This document shows positions 1 to 7,767 of a stretch of DNA of 49,895 nt, piece after piece. This DNA comes from Alkalibacterium subtropicum. GTDB lineage: Bacteria; Bacillota; Bacilli; Lactobacillales; Carnobacteriaceae_A. The DNA lies in assembly GCF_900112455.1 (NCBI RefSeq), contig NZ_FOLT01000012.1, positions 1 through 49,895 of the forward strand. Reading direction: 5' to 3'. Made by a program: the position numbers and the translations under genes. The number at the start of each line of letters is the position of its first letter. Positions within the stretch are counted from its first letter, which is position 1. The notes under the pieces are model-generated. The model worked only from the letters and a program-made list of their open reading frames with translations, did no database searches and was not told the origin of the DNA.

Positions 1-434
1 GTATTGGTTGAGTGAACACTTTTGGTGCCAAGATGTCGCACTCATATAAGAAAGTTCACTCGAGTGAACACTTTCTCTACTTCCCCTGAAAAACACTCAT
101 CCAATTTCATATCAAAAAAATGTTGTCGATACTGCAGAATAATCATTACTGCTGACCAAACGTTGAGCCACATTTAAAACTTGCGTGCCCGAATGTTTAA
201 CTGCATCTTCAAATAGTTCTCATTTTTGACTTCTTGGCTGACAGTGCTTGATGTTCAGTGAGGGGGATCCCGCTGGCACCAAAATAAAACAGGGTCTGTA
301 GAGCCCTGTATGGGATGATCGTTCTTTCAGTTAATCTGCCGCTCTCCCGATTTTTTTGTATATCTCTAATTAGAAATAATTACATTTTTGGTAAACACTA
401 ACGAGGTAGGGGTTTTTAAAGAAATGAGCAGCAT
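1..434. other. Non-coding window start with short inverted repeats
   Basis: No credible gene is visible. A perfect 16-bp palindrome, GTTCACTCGAGTGAAC, lies at 54-69, and the 13-mer GAGTGAACACTTT occurs at 10-22 and again at 62-74, so a protein-binding site or the edge of an element cut by the window is possible. A short hairpin at 289-309 (ACAGGG/CCCTGT) is followed on the minus strand by a T-rich run and could be a weak terminator for a minus transcript. Confidence 0.4.
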
Positions 435-470
435 AAAAAAGACCTCAGACTGTTTACAGTCTGAGGTCTT
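435..470 (-). terminator. Intrinsic terminator of the YtxH gene
   Basis: An inverted repeat GACCTCAGACTG/CAGTCTGAGGTC has a 4-5 nt loop and is followed on the minus strand by a run of Ts (435-440 on the plus strand are As). It lies just past the stop codon of the YtxH gene. Confidence 0.85.
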
Positions 471-476
471 ATCTGC

Positions 477-908
477 CTAAAGGTTTGGAGTTGAATTAGG
501 ATCGACTGGATCCGATTCATCGGAGTCTGATTCTTCTTTATTTTTACGGATCTTTTCAGAAGCGTCTTCAACTTCGATAGCTACATCAACGTAGGCATCT
601 TCAGCTGTTTCTTTCACTTCATCTTTCAGCGTACGGGCTTCATTTTTGATTTCTTCTGAAGCGTGATGCAGCTGGTCGCGTAACTCCTTAGCTGTTTTAG
701 TTATGGTCAGTTTGATATTTTCTGTGGCTGTACCAGCTGTCTGAGACATTTCACCCGATTTTACTTTGGCTTTGTCGGCATATTCACCAGCTGACTTTTT
801 TGAGTCATCCATTCTTCTTCGTAAGTCTTCACGTGTTTCTTTACCGCTCTTAGGCGCCAGCAATAAACCTAAAGCCGCACCGAATAAAGCACCTTTAATA
901 AATCCCAT
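477..908 (-). CDS. YtxH domain-containing protein
   Basis: A 143-residue protein. It opens with a short hydrophobic, glycine- and alanine-rich segment (GFIKGALFGAALGLLLAPKS) followed by the KSGKETRE pattern typical of YtxH/gas-vesicle-like small membrane-anchored stress proteins. The rest is a charged, probably coiled-coil or amphipathic region rich in Lys and Glu, with an acidic Ser/Asp tail. A strong RBS (AAGGAGG) lies upstream on the minus strand, with a TATAAT-like -10 about 45 bp before the start. In Bacillus relatives are general-stress genes; here no sigma-B promoter can be asserted. Family call is good; exact role is unknown. Confidence 0.8.
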   Translation of the reverse strand: MGFIKGALFGAALGLLLAPKSGKETREDLRRRMDDSKKSAGEYADKAKVKSGEMSQTAGTATENIKLTITKTAKELRDQLHHASEEIKNEARTLKDEVKETAEDAYVDVAIEVEDASEKIRKNKEESDSDESDPVDPNSTPNL

Positions 909-1132
909 AATAGTTCCTCCTTGGTTGATAAATGGTTAATGTTCTGTGTTTATTATAGACCAAATATGATTTTTTTTAAATTAGAACCACTTATAGCGGG
1001 GAAGTGGCACAGTAAGCAGACAGGAAATCGTTCCAATATTGAGTGTGATCGTTTCATGTTATACTGAAAATAATGAACCGGAAAGAACTGCAGCAGAAAC
1101 TGTCAATGGATGAATGCTTAGGAGGAATAGCG

Positions 1133-1774
1133 ATGAAATTTAAAAATCGTCTAGATGCCGGGAAGCAATTAGCTGATAGACTTGATGTGACTGATGCTGA
1201 AAATACCGTTGTGCTAGCTCTACCGCGTGGTGGCATCCCTTTGGGTATCGAAATAGCAGAAAGACATCGGCTTCCTTTTGATATCATACTGTCGAAAAAA
1301 ATTGGTCATCCCACCCATTCTGAATATGCTATCGGTGCGCTATCCGAACATGGCGATCCGATATTAGATGAGACATCAGCGACCCTGCTTGATCCCGAAT
1401 GGCTGACGACAGAACTCAAACGCATCCGCAATGAAATGGCCCGGCGTCAGCGGACATATTCAAAAGCACTGACAAAACAGCCGCTGAAGGGGAAAACGGT
1501 CATACTCGTCGATGACGGAATCGCTACAGGTATGACGATGAAAGCCGCAATCAAAGCGGTCGAGGCACAAGAAGCTGAAAAAATCATCGTGGCTGTACCG
1601 GTCATCCCAAAAGACACGTACCACGAGCTGGAGAAACTGGTGGATGAGGTGTCAGTCGTCGAGGTCCCTGACATGTTTCGTGGGGCTGTCGGCGCCTATT
1701 ATATGAGTTTTCCGCAGGTCGAGGATGAGGAAGTAATGGACATGCTCCGTTCTTTTCACGATCCGTCTGAATGA
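1133..1774 (+). CDS. Phosphoribosyltransferase family protein
   Basis: A 213-residue type I PRTase-fold protein. The start at 1133 is chosen because GGAGGAATAG precedes it; the reading frame is open further upstream to 1073 but without an RBS there. It has an N-terminal ALPRGGIPLG motif and the PRPP-binding loop ILVDDGIATGMT (Asp127-Asp128). Proteins of this kind (COG1926-like) are often described only as putative phosphoribosyltransferases and their base substrate is not known; the sequence does not show the specificity features of Hpt, Apt or Upp. It stands alone, about 150 bp ahead of an oxidoreductase gene. Confidence 0.8.
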   Translation: MKFKNRLDAGKQLADRLDVTDAENTVVLALPRGGIPLGIEIAERHRLPFDIILSKKIGHPTHSEYAIGALSEHGDPILDETSATLLDPEWLTTELKRIRNEMARRQRTYSKALTKQPLKGKTVILVDDGIATGMTMKAAIKAVEAQEAEKIIVAVPVIPKDTYHELEKLVDEVSVVEVPDMFRGAVGAYYMSFPQVEDEEVMDMLRSFHDPSE

Positions 1775-1932
1775 ACCTGGGAAGGTAGAGTAAGCTGACT
1801 GATCGTAACAACGCGAGCATCTTTTGGATCCTTAGTTTATTTTTGCAGAAAAGCCGGCATGAGAAGCAGTAAAAAGTCACTCCTGAAGTAGAATGAGAGT
1901 GGAGTGACGGAGGCACTAAAGGAGGATAAGTG

Positions 1933-2844
1933 ATGAAAGCGATAGTGATCGAAAGATTTGGTGGAGTCAACGAATTAAATATGAAAGAGATCGACAAACC
2001 TGAATTAAAACCCGACCGTCTGCTGGTGGAAGTATTCGCAACGAGTGTCAATCCCGTGGATACAAAACGGCGTAGCGGCTCGTTCGGTGGGAAACTTCCG
2101 ATGATCGTGGGAAATGATGTGGCTGGCAAGGTCATGGAAGTCGGTGAAGAAGTCACAGGTTTTGAAGTCGGAGACCGTGTCATGGCTAACGGATCTAAAA
2201 CGTATGCCGAAATCGTATCCGTCCGCCCGGACAGAACGGTAAAACTGGATGACTCTGTCTCTTTTGAAGAAGCGGCAGCAGTACCCCTGACAGGACAAAC
2301 GGCATATGAAGCGCTCGTTAGACGCGGGGATATAAAAAGCGGCGAGAAAGTGCTGATCCATGCCGGGTCTGGAGGTGTCGGCTCTCTTGCCGTGCAGATC
2401 GCCAAGATCAAAGGCGCATGGGTAGCTGCCACCGCCAGCGGAAGCAATCAGGAGCTGCTGGAGTCTTTAGGTGCCGATCGTCCTGTCAACTATGAAAAGG
2501 AAGATTTTGAAACAGCCTTAGAAGATATTGACCTTGTGCTGGATACATTAGGTGGAAAAGTACTGGAGAAAAGCCTTTCGCTTATTGATAAACAAGGTCG
2601 ACTGTTGTCTATTGCCGGAGATCCCAGTGAATACGTCGATACAGAGGACTATGATGCAACATCATTCTCGATGAAGCCCACGCAAGCAGCCCTCAGTCAG
2701 CTGCATGAGTGGCTGGCCGAAGGAAAGCTTGAACCGGTCATCGCTGACGTCTTACCATTTACAGAAGCAGCTGTTAGGAAAGCCCACGAAAAAAGTGAAA
2801 CGGGTCATGTCCGGGGGAAGCTGATCATTAAAATGAAAGAATAA
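1933..2844 (+). CDS. NADP-dependent MDR-family oxidoreductase (quinone oxidoreductase-like)
   Basis: A 303-residue medium-chain dehydrogenase/reductase. The N-terminal GroES-like half contains NPVDTKRRSG and GNDVAGKVMEVG; the Rossmann half has the GSGGVGSLAVQIAK nucleotide-binding motif near residues 145-158. It lacks the cysteine ligands of zinc alcohol dehydrogenases, so it belongs with zinc-independent quinone/enone reductases. GGAGG sits 7 nt before ATG 1933; an overlapping GTG at 1930 is also possible. The 5' leader carries an 8-bp inverted repeat (GTCACTCC at 1876-1883, GGAGTGAC at 1901-1908) ending just before the RBS. Substrate is unknown. Confidence 0.85.
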   Translation: MKAIVIERFGGVNELNMKEIDKPELKPDRLLVEVFATSVNPVDTKRRSGSFGGKLPMIVGNDVAGKVMEVGEEVTGFEVGDRVMANGSKTYAEIVSVRPDRTVKLDDSVSFEEAAAVPLTGQTAYEALVRRGDIKSGEKVLIHAGSGGVGSLAVQIAKIKGAWVAATASGSNQELLESLGADRPVNYEKEDFETALEDIDLVLDTLGGKVLEKSLSLIDKQGRLLSIAGDPSEYVDTEDYDATSFSMKPTQAALSQLHEWLAEGKLEPVIADVLPFTEAAVRKAHEKSETGHVRGKLIIKMKE

Positions 2845-2929
2845 AGGATTTCTTAATTCTTTTTTAAAGAAGCTTGGGTATACTGAAAAAGAATGAATAG
2901 ATGAAAGCTGCAAATAGGAGGATAAGCGA

Positions 2930-4099
2930 TTGAATATCGGAATAGATAAAATAGGTTTTTATACACCTGATCAATATGTAGATATGGAAAAACTGGCTGA
3001 AAAAAGGGGGGTCGAACCCGCCAAATACACTATAGGGATCGGACAGGAAAGAATGGCCGTTGCTCCTCTTCATGAAGATGCAGTCAGCATGGCCGCAAAT
3101 GCAGCCCTGTCGATTCTGGACGATGACGATAGGGAAAAGATCGATTTTGTGCTGTTTGGCTCGGAGTCTGGTGTCGACCATTCTAAATCTGGGGCAGTCT
3201 GGGTACACCACTTGACCGATATCCAGGAAAATGCACGTTCGATCGAACTGAAGCAGGCATGTTACGGTGCGACGGCCGGACTGAAAATGGCGATGGGTCA
3301 TGTGGCTTTAAATCCCGACAGTAAAGCGCTGGTCCTCGGTTCTGATATTGCGAAATACGGACTGAATACACCCGGAGAACCTACTCAGGGTGCCGGTGCG
3401 GTCGCAATGGTCATCTCCTCAAACCCTCGGCTGATGGCCCTGGATAACGACAGTGCCGCAATGACTAAAGACATCTCAGATTTCTGGAGACCCCTGTATT
3501 CAGACTATGCCTTCGTTGACGGAAAATTTTCCAATGAATCCTACCTTTCTTTCCTGAAAGAGGTCTGGGAAAAGTATAAAGAAAAAACAGACAGAGAGTT
3601 AAACGATTTTGAAGCGATCTGTTTCCATCTGCCGTACACAAAAATGGCGAAAAAAGCACTGCTCAGTCTGACTGAAAACGCACCTGAAGAGGATGCAGAA
3701 CGCTTGATGGGTCATTATCAGAACAGTATTACCTATAATAAACAAGTCGGTAACGTATATACCGGCTCCTTGTACTTGAGCATGCTGTCCCTGCTTGAAC
3801 AGTCTGAGGAACTGCCTGAAGGGTCACGTATCGGCCTGTTCAGTTATGGTTCAGGCGCCGTTGGCGAGTTTTTCAGTGGCGTTATCCAGCCGGGGTACAA
3901 GGCCTATCTCAATAAAGACACACATGAATCCCTCTTGAATTCCCGTCAGGAGCTGTCGCTCGATGAATATGAAGAACTGCTGGAAAAATCTTTACCTAAA
4001 GACGGTTCCGATATTGAAACCAACAGCGAAAAAATGAACAAGGGTAAAGCCTATTTGACCGCTATCCAGGATAATATCAGAAAATACGAAGTAAAGTGA
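2930..4099 (+). CDS. mvaS: Hydroxymethylglutaryl-CoA synthase
   Basis: A 389-residue thiolase-fold enzyme that condenses acetyl-CoA with acetoacetyl-CoA to HMG-CoA in the mevalonate pathway. The start is TTG 2930, preceded by AGGAGG at the right distance. Known catalytic residues of the bacterial enzyme fall at the expected numbers: Glu79 (FGSESG), Cys111 (KQACYGATAG) and His233 (CFHLPY). Length matches the family. The partner HMG-CoA reductase gene is in the same window at 17.0-18.3 kb but not in the same operon. A terminator follows directly, so it is probably monocistronic. Confidence 0.97.
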   Translation: MNIGIDKIGFYTPDQYVDMEKLAEKRGVEPAKYTIGIGQERMAVAPLHEDAVSMAANAALSILDDDDREKIDFVLFGSESGVDHSKSGAVWVHHLTDIQENARSIELKQACYGATAGLKMAMGHVALNPDSKALVLGSDIAKYGLNTPGEPTQGAGAVAMVISSNPRLMALDNDSAAMTKDISDFWRPLYSDYAFVDGKFSNESYLSFLKEVWEKYKEKTDRELNDFEAICFHLPYTKMAKKALLSLTENAPEEDAERLMGHYQNSITYNKQVGNVYTGSLYLSMLSLLEQSEELPEGSRIGLFSYGSGAVGEFFSGVIQPGYKAYLNKDTHESLLNSRQELSLDEYEELLEKSLPKDGSDIETNSEKMNKGKAYLTAIQDNIRKYEVK

Positions 4100-4162
4100 C
4101 CGTGTAGAAGGAATAGCGGATCCTATGTTTTCAAGTCGCCTCTTTTTATAAGAAATACCATA

Positions 4163-4199
4163 CAAAAAAGGTATCAGCACTGTACTGATACCTTTTTTT
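4163..4199. terminator. Terminator after mvaS
   Basis: The inverted repeat AAAGGTATCAG/CTGATACCTTT is followed by seven Ts on the plus strand; As on the other side make it potentially bidirectional. It closes the mvaS transcript. Confidence 0.9.
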
Positions 4200-4313
4200 G
4201 TTTGAAATTAAACCTTGATGGAATACAGGCCAGTATAAGAAAATTTGAGGAGAGGCTCAACGAAAAAGTAAGATACCTTTGCCTGGTGACGCCTGATCAT
4301 TCAGCTGAACAGA

Positions 4314-4442
4314 CTATAATTCCTCCATAATGTCCAGTATCTGGTGTTTGGCAACCTCGATCATACCTAAGGCCAGTTGGGAGTCTGAAGTTTGGAAAGT
4401 GCGGATAGTACGGATAGTACTGTGTTTGTCGAAACTGAGCAC
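4314..4442 (-). pseudogene. Possible remnant of a decayed gene (C-terminal tail)
   Basis: A 42-codon minus-strand frame with no RBS, beginning at best with GTG and ending in a stop, translates to a protein-like sequence with an amphipathic end (MIEVAKHQILDIMEEL). An in-frame stop lies shortly upstream. It could be the tail of a degraded gene or chance; I do not recognise the family. Confidence 0.25.
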
Positions 4443-4558
4443 CCAAAGATTTCACGCTTTACCAACTCACAATGATGGACAGCCAGCAAATTAAATCACT
4501 CATTCCGCGTCTTTTTTTCGTGCTTCTGCCCCCCATAAAAGCATTCCTTTCATCGTGA

Positions 4559-4580
4559 TAAAACGTAATGATGATGTTTA
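4559..4580. promoter_or_regulatory. Degenerate second Zur-like site
   Basis: TAAAACGTAATGATGATGTTTA keeps one full half of the Zur consensus (CGTAAT then a central G) but the second half is ATGATG instead of ATTACG. It lies about 113 bp upstream of the clear Zur box, so it may be an auxiliary site or a decayed one. Confidence 0.3.
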
Positions 4581-4640
4581 AAAGAATACATATAAACTAA
4601 GCCTAATTAGTCCAAGTGTAATATTATTGGAATAAACCTA

Positions 4641-4669
4641 TTGACTTAGAATGAAGTATATAGTAAAGT
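4641..4669 (+). promoter_or_regulatory. Sigma-A promoter of the zinc-starvation operon
   Basis: TTGACT at 4641-4646 and TAAAGT at 4664-4669 are separated by 17 bp. The predicted start of transcription, near 4676, falls inside the Zur box, which is the arrangement expected for repression. Confidence 0.65.
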
Positions 4670-4671
4670 TG

Positions 4672-4694
4672 TAAAACGTAATGATTACGATTTA
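4672..4694. promoter_or_regulatory. Zur box (zinc uptake regulator operator)
   Basis: TAAAACGTAATGATTACGATTTA (23 bp; core CGTAATGATTACG) differs at one position from the Bacillus-type Zur operator core plus flanks (AAATCGTAATNATTACGATTT). It is a near-perfect dyad that overlaps the transcription start region and ends one base before the first possible ATG at 4696. Zinc-loaded Zur would block the downstream genes; zinc depletion would release them. Confidence 0.85.
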
Positions 4695-4719
4695 GATGTT
4701 TGCTGAAAAAGTGAGTATA

Positions 4720-4920
4720 ATGGCAGTCCCTAAGAAACGCACATCAAAAGCGAAACAGAAAAAAAGACGAACGCATAAAGGATTGAATACACCGGGAGGC
4801 CTTTCGCTGGATCCTTCTTCAGGTGAATACAGAATGAGTCATCGGATATCAAAAGACGGTTATTATAATGGAATAAAGTGGTCGACAAGTAAATCGAGTA
4901 AGTTGTCAGCGCTAAAATAA
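4720..4920 (+). CDS. rpmF: Zinc-independent 50S ribosomal protein L32 paralogue
   Basis: A 66-residue bL32. The N-terminus MAVPKKRTSKAKQKKRR is diagnostic. It contains no cysteine, so it lacks the four-Cys zinc ribbon of the standard L32 and is the C-minus form used when zinc is scarce. The true start is ATG 4720; the frame runs back to an ATG at 4696 directly after the Zur box, but MAVPKK is the conserved N-terminus. It is the first gene of the Zur-controlled operon, 17 bp before rpsN. A cysteine-containing copy is expected elsewhere in the genome. Confidence 0.9.
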   Translation: MAVPKKRTSKAKQKKRRTHKGLNTPGGLSLDPSSGEYRMSHRISKDGYYNGIKWSTSKSSKLSALK

Positions 4921-4937
4921 AAAGGGGAGTGTGACTT

Positions 4938-5207
4938 TTGGCTAAAAAGAGCAAAATAGAAAAGCTGAAGCGTCAGCAGAGAACAGTAGAAAAATATGCG
5001 GCATTACGTCAGAAACTAAAAGAAGAGGGAGATTACCAGGCTTTAGCCAAACTGCCTAGGGATGCGTCGCCCACGCGTTTGCAGAACCGCGACGAAACAG
5101 ACGGGAGACCACGGGGCTACATGCGTAAATTTGGGATGTCCCGCATCACGTTCCGTCAGCTGGCTCACGAAGGTAAAATCCCCGGAGTCATAAAAGCCAG
5201 CTGGTGA
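4938..5207 (+). CDS. rpsN: Zinc-independent 30S ribosomal protein S14 paralogue
   Basis: An 89-residue uS14 of the long, cysteine-free type (C-minus), in contrast to the 61-residue four-Cys S14 in the main ribosomal operon of most Firmicutes. Start is TTG 4938 with GGGGAG 8 bp upstream. Conserved C-terminal block [20 protein letters not shown] identifies it. Together with C-minus L32 it replaces zinc-binding ribosomal proteins during zinc starvation, which lets zinc be recovered from ribosomes; this role is established in Bacillus and inferred here from the Zur box. Confidence 0.95.
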   Translation: MAKKSKIEKLKRQQRTVEKYAALRQKLKEEGDYQALAKLPRDASPTRLQNRDETDGRPRGYMRKFGMSRITFRQLAHEGKIPGVIKASW

Positions 5208-5246
5208 TCCTGAAGGACAGCCTGGCAGTAACTGGAAGAGGAGAAA

Positions 5247-6323
5247 ATGAAAATGAGTGCGAAAATACCCGTAACGATTATTACAGGCTTTTTAGGTGCC
5301 GGAAAAACAACATTGATCAATGAACTCCTCCGGCAACCCTATGATGAGAAAGTTGCAGTCATCGTCAACGAATACGGTGATGCAGGAGTGGATCACAATC
5401 TCGTCGTTAACGTGGAGGAAGAAGTTTACCAAATGAATAACGGCTGTCTGTGCTGCACATTGCGTACAGACCTGTCGGATACTCTGCGGACGATCTATAA
5501 CTTAATAGAAAAGCAGACGGTTCTGATCGATCGTATCGTCATAGAGACTACCGGTTTAGCGGCACCCGGGCCCATTGTGCAGACATTTATGCGTACAGCA
5601 TTCTTGCAGGATCATTTTGAGATCGATTCTGTACTGACGTTAGTGGATGCCGGAAACGGCTTGTATCAAATGGCCCATTATGAGGAGTCGATCGCTCAGA
5701 TTGCCTTCGCAGATAAGCTGTTTATGACAAAAGCAGAACAGGAAGACGATCATACTGTTCACCTAGTGAAACAGAAACTGCGGTCACTCAATCCTTTTGC
5801 AGACATCGACAGATTGAATCTGGATGGTGTTTCGGTAAATGACGTCCTCGGGTTGGCTCTTTTTAAAGAGCAGACAGTTAAAGCGGATGATGGTCCGCAG
5901 GTGGAAGAAACCCATCACAGTCATGAACACCATGATGGACACCATCACGAAAACGGCGGACATGAACATCATCACGGTCCCCACTCGGAAGGTATTGTGA
6001 CGCTGTCGTTGAAATCCAGAAATCCGATCCACCCGACACTTTTCGATATGTGGATGAATGAACTGATCATGACATATGGGATGGACTTGTTAAGATATAA
6101 GGGGGTACTGCAGATGTACGGGGAGGCAAATCAGGTCATCTACCAGGGCGTGAATATGACGCTGAGAACTGCACGCAGTGAACCTTGGGGTGAGAAAGAA
6201 CGTGAATCTGTTTTCGTATTTATAGGGAAAAATTTACCTCTGGAAGAAATGAAAGAGTCTTTCCAAAAGTGTCTTGTAACTGAAGATTTGATGGAAGAAT
6301 TGGCAATGGAAGTGAAAAATTAA
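5247..6323 (+). CDS. CobW/COG0523-family GTPase, zinc-starvation metallochaperone (ZagA/YciC-like)
   Basis: A 358-residue G3E GTPase. Walker A GFLGAGKTT is at residues 14-22, the metal-binding CxCC motif (GCLCC) at 66-70 and ETTGLAAPGP follows. A histidine-rich stretch near residues 222-250 (HHSHEHHDGHHHENGGHEHH) is a likely zinc reservoir. The CobW C-terminal domain follows. In Bacillus the Zur-regulated relative ZagA passes zinc to folate enzyme FolE; that client is not shown here. It sits 39 bp after rpsN in the Zur-controlled operon, so zinc is the most likely metal. Confidence 0.9.
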   Translation: MKMSAKIPVTIITGFLGAGKTTLINELLRQPYDEKVAVIVNEYGDAGVDHNLVVNVEEEVYQMNNGCLCCTLRTDLSDTLRTIYNLIEKQTVLIDRIVIETTGLAAPGPIVQTFMRTAFLQDHFEIDSVLTLVDAGNGLYQMAHYEESIAQIAFADKLFMTKAEQEDDHTVHLVKQKLRSLNPFADIDRLNLDGVSVNDVLGLALFKEQTVKADDGPQVEETHHSHEHHDGHHHENGGHEHHHGPHSEGIVTLSLKSRNPIHPTLFDMWMNELIMTYGMDLLRYKGVLQMYGEANQVIYQGVNMTLRTARSEPWGEKERESVFVFIGKNLPLEEMKESFQKCLVTEDLMEELAMEVKN

Positions 6324-6341
6324 TATAAGGAGTGGCTGATA

Positions 6342-6464
6342 ATGGCTGAAAAAAAAGATGTATCGACAGCACGTCGAATGATGAAAAGTCCGAATAAGAA
6401 AACGGCGCGACGCGGACTTAAAGTGATTAAACAACTTAAAAAAATCAAGCGTGGAGTAAAATAG
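6342..6464 (+). CDS. 40-residue basic protein at the end of the zinc operon
   Basis: An ORF below the usual size cutoff: ATG 6342 to TAG 6464, preceded by AAGGAG at good spacing and only 18 bp after the CobW gene stop. The product is highly basic (MAEKKDVSTARRMMKSPNKK..., ending KKIKRGVK), without Cys, His or a membrane segment. From memory, lactobacilli carry tiny basic proteins labelled putative metal homeostasis protein in similar positions; I cannot check the match. The spacing and RBS make co-translation with the zinc operon likely; function is unknown. Confidence 0.65.
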   Translation: MAEKKDVSTARRMMKSPNKKTARRGLKVIKQLKKIKRGVK

Positions 6465-6712
6465 ATCATGAAAAACAGTAACTTAGGCGTGGGGCTGCAA
6501 TGAACACTTTTACTTAGGGGGCATATATACATGCAAAATCCTTTCTCGGTCCCGCATAAAAATCGTGGTCGGGCACTGTAGAATAGCTTTATCAAAGAAT
6601 AACAGCTCTGAAGGACAGCAGGGAACAACTGCCGTCAATGGGTGGTGACGCCTGAGATGATGATAAGGACAAGCGAATCAACACATGGCAGGAGACTGAT
6701 CAGTTCTGAATA
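6465..6712. other. Spacer between zinc operon and phnD-like gene
   Basis: No convincing gene or terminator. A 16-codon frame at 6531-6581 has an upstream AGGGGG but a composition that does not allow a call. The 13-mer TGGTGACGCCTGA also occurs in the 4.28-kb spacer. Confidence 0.35.
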
Positions 6713-6741
6713 TTGACTATCTTCATGTGCTGGTGTAGAAT
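6713..6741 (+). promoter_or_regulatory. Promoter of the phnD-like gene
   Basis: TTGACT at 6713-6718 and TAGAAT at 6736-6741 with exact 17-bp spacing, 42 bp before the start codon. Confidence 0.65.
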
Positions 6742-6782
6742 AGGTACGTTTAGATTATTATGAAATGAAAAGGTTGTGACGT

Positions 6783-7694
6783 ATGAAAACATTCAAAGGA
6801 TTGAGTGTTCTTCTGGCAGCACTAGTTGTCCTAGTGGGCTGTACCGCAGATGAAACAGAAACAAATGAAGAAACTGAAACGACGGAACCAGAGATCGACG
6901 AACTGGTTCTTGGCTTCTTCCCGTCAGCTGATGTAGAAAATATGGCTGAAACTGCGGAGCCTTTCGGGACATATCTGTCTGAAGAACTCGATATTCCCGT
7001 GTCGACAGAAGTACTGACCGATTATTCCGGTTTGATCGAAGCCATGCGCAACCAGCATGTCGACATTGCCTTCCTGCCACCCTTTGCCTATGTACAGGCA
7101 GAAGAACGGGCAGAGGCCGAAGTTCTGCTGAAAGCTATACGTAACGGTTCGGCTACTTACAGGTCCCAGTATAGTGTGCCCGCAGACTCTGATATTGAGA
7201 CAGTCGATGATCTGGTGGAAACAGAGGGTTTGGTATGGGCCTTTACCGACTATGCCTCCACCTCGGGCTATCTTTTCCCGGCCCAGCAGCTGATGGATAA
7301 AGGGGTCGAGGATCTGGACGAGCATTTCATGCTGCGCGAAGTCGGGGCGCATGACCGAGCCATTCTTGCTTTAGTCGATGGGCAGGCAGACTTCGCCACA
7401 ACGTTCCAGGATGCACGCGTCCGACTCGAAGAGGAGATTCCCGATATCAATGAACAGGTGAGAGTCATCGGAACGACTGACGAAATACCGAATGCGACGT
7501 TGTCAGTCAGAAGTGAACTGCCTGAAGACGTCAAAGCAGCTATCGAAGAAGCTTTCCTGGCGATCAATGATAATGAGGAGATGCTGGGAGTTCTTGATGC
7601 GGTCTACAACTGGGAAGGCTTTGCTCCAGCTGAATCAGAGGACTACGATATCGTACGAGAGGTTTACGAAGAATTCCAGGATTCGATCGAATAA
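6783..7694 (+). CDS. PhnD-like phosphate/phosphite/phosphonate ABC substrate-binding lipoprotein
   Basis: A 303-residue lipoprotein: signal peptide with lipobox LVGC (Cys20), an acidic Thr/Glu linker, then a type II periplasmic-binding fold of the PhnD/SsuA/transferrin-like family (ELVLGFFPSADVENM, DYSGLIEAM, VDIAFLPPFAYV, WAFTDYASTSGYLFPAQQL). Family members bind phosphonate or phosphite, but several Firmicute members have other or unknown ligands. No permease or ATPase gene is adjacent: upstream is the zinc operon, downstream a convergent gene. It is therefore an orphan binding protein, either serving a transporter encoded elsewhere or acting alone. Confidence 0.85.
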   Translation: MKTFKGLSVLLAALVVLVGCTADETETNEETETTEPEIDELVLGFFPSADVENMAETAEPFGTYLSEELDIPVSTEVLTDYSGLIEAMRNQHVDIAFLPPFAYVQAEERAEAEVLLKAIRNGSATYRSQYSVPADSDIETVDDLVETEGLVWAFTDYASTSGYLFPAQQLMDKGVEDLDEHFMLREVGAHDRAILALVDGQADFATTFQDARVRLEEEIPDINEQVRVIGTTDEIPNATLSVRSELPEDVKAAIEEAFLAINDNEEMLGVLDAVYNWEGFAPAESEDYDIVREVYEEFQDSIE

Positions 7695-7698
7695 AAAA

Positions 7699-7767
7699 GA
7701 ACTGTCAGTCAATTTCTTCAGTCCCATGTAATGGGGACAAAAGAAATCTTTGACTGACAGTTTTTTA
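7699..7767. terminator. Long bidirectional terminator
   Basis: A large hairpin: AACTGTCAGTCAA (7700-7712) pairs with TTGACTGACAGTT (7750-7762), with inner pairing TTTCTT/AAGAAA and GTCCC/GGGAC. A-run on the left and T-run on the right let it stop both the phnD-like gene and the convergent DUF554 gene. Confidence 0.9.

Larger units (their letters stand above)
4200..4640. other. Gene-poor spacer before the zinc operon
   Basis: No intact gene is recognised. A short minus-strand frame at 4314-4442 reads like the C-terminal tail of a lost protein (listed separately), and a weak Zur-like site lies at 4559-4580. The rest shows nothing I can name. Confidence 0.5.

Noticed and set aside
6531-6581. 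A 16-codon ORF with AGGGGG upstream after the zinc operon
   Set aside because: Too short, no conserved features, spacing to the RBS acceptable but not decisive.
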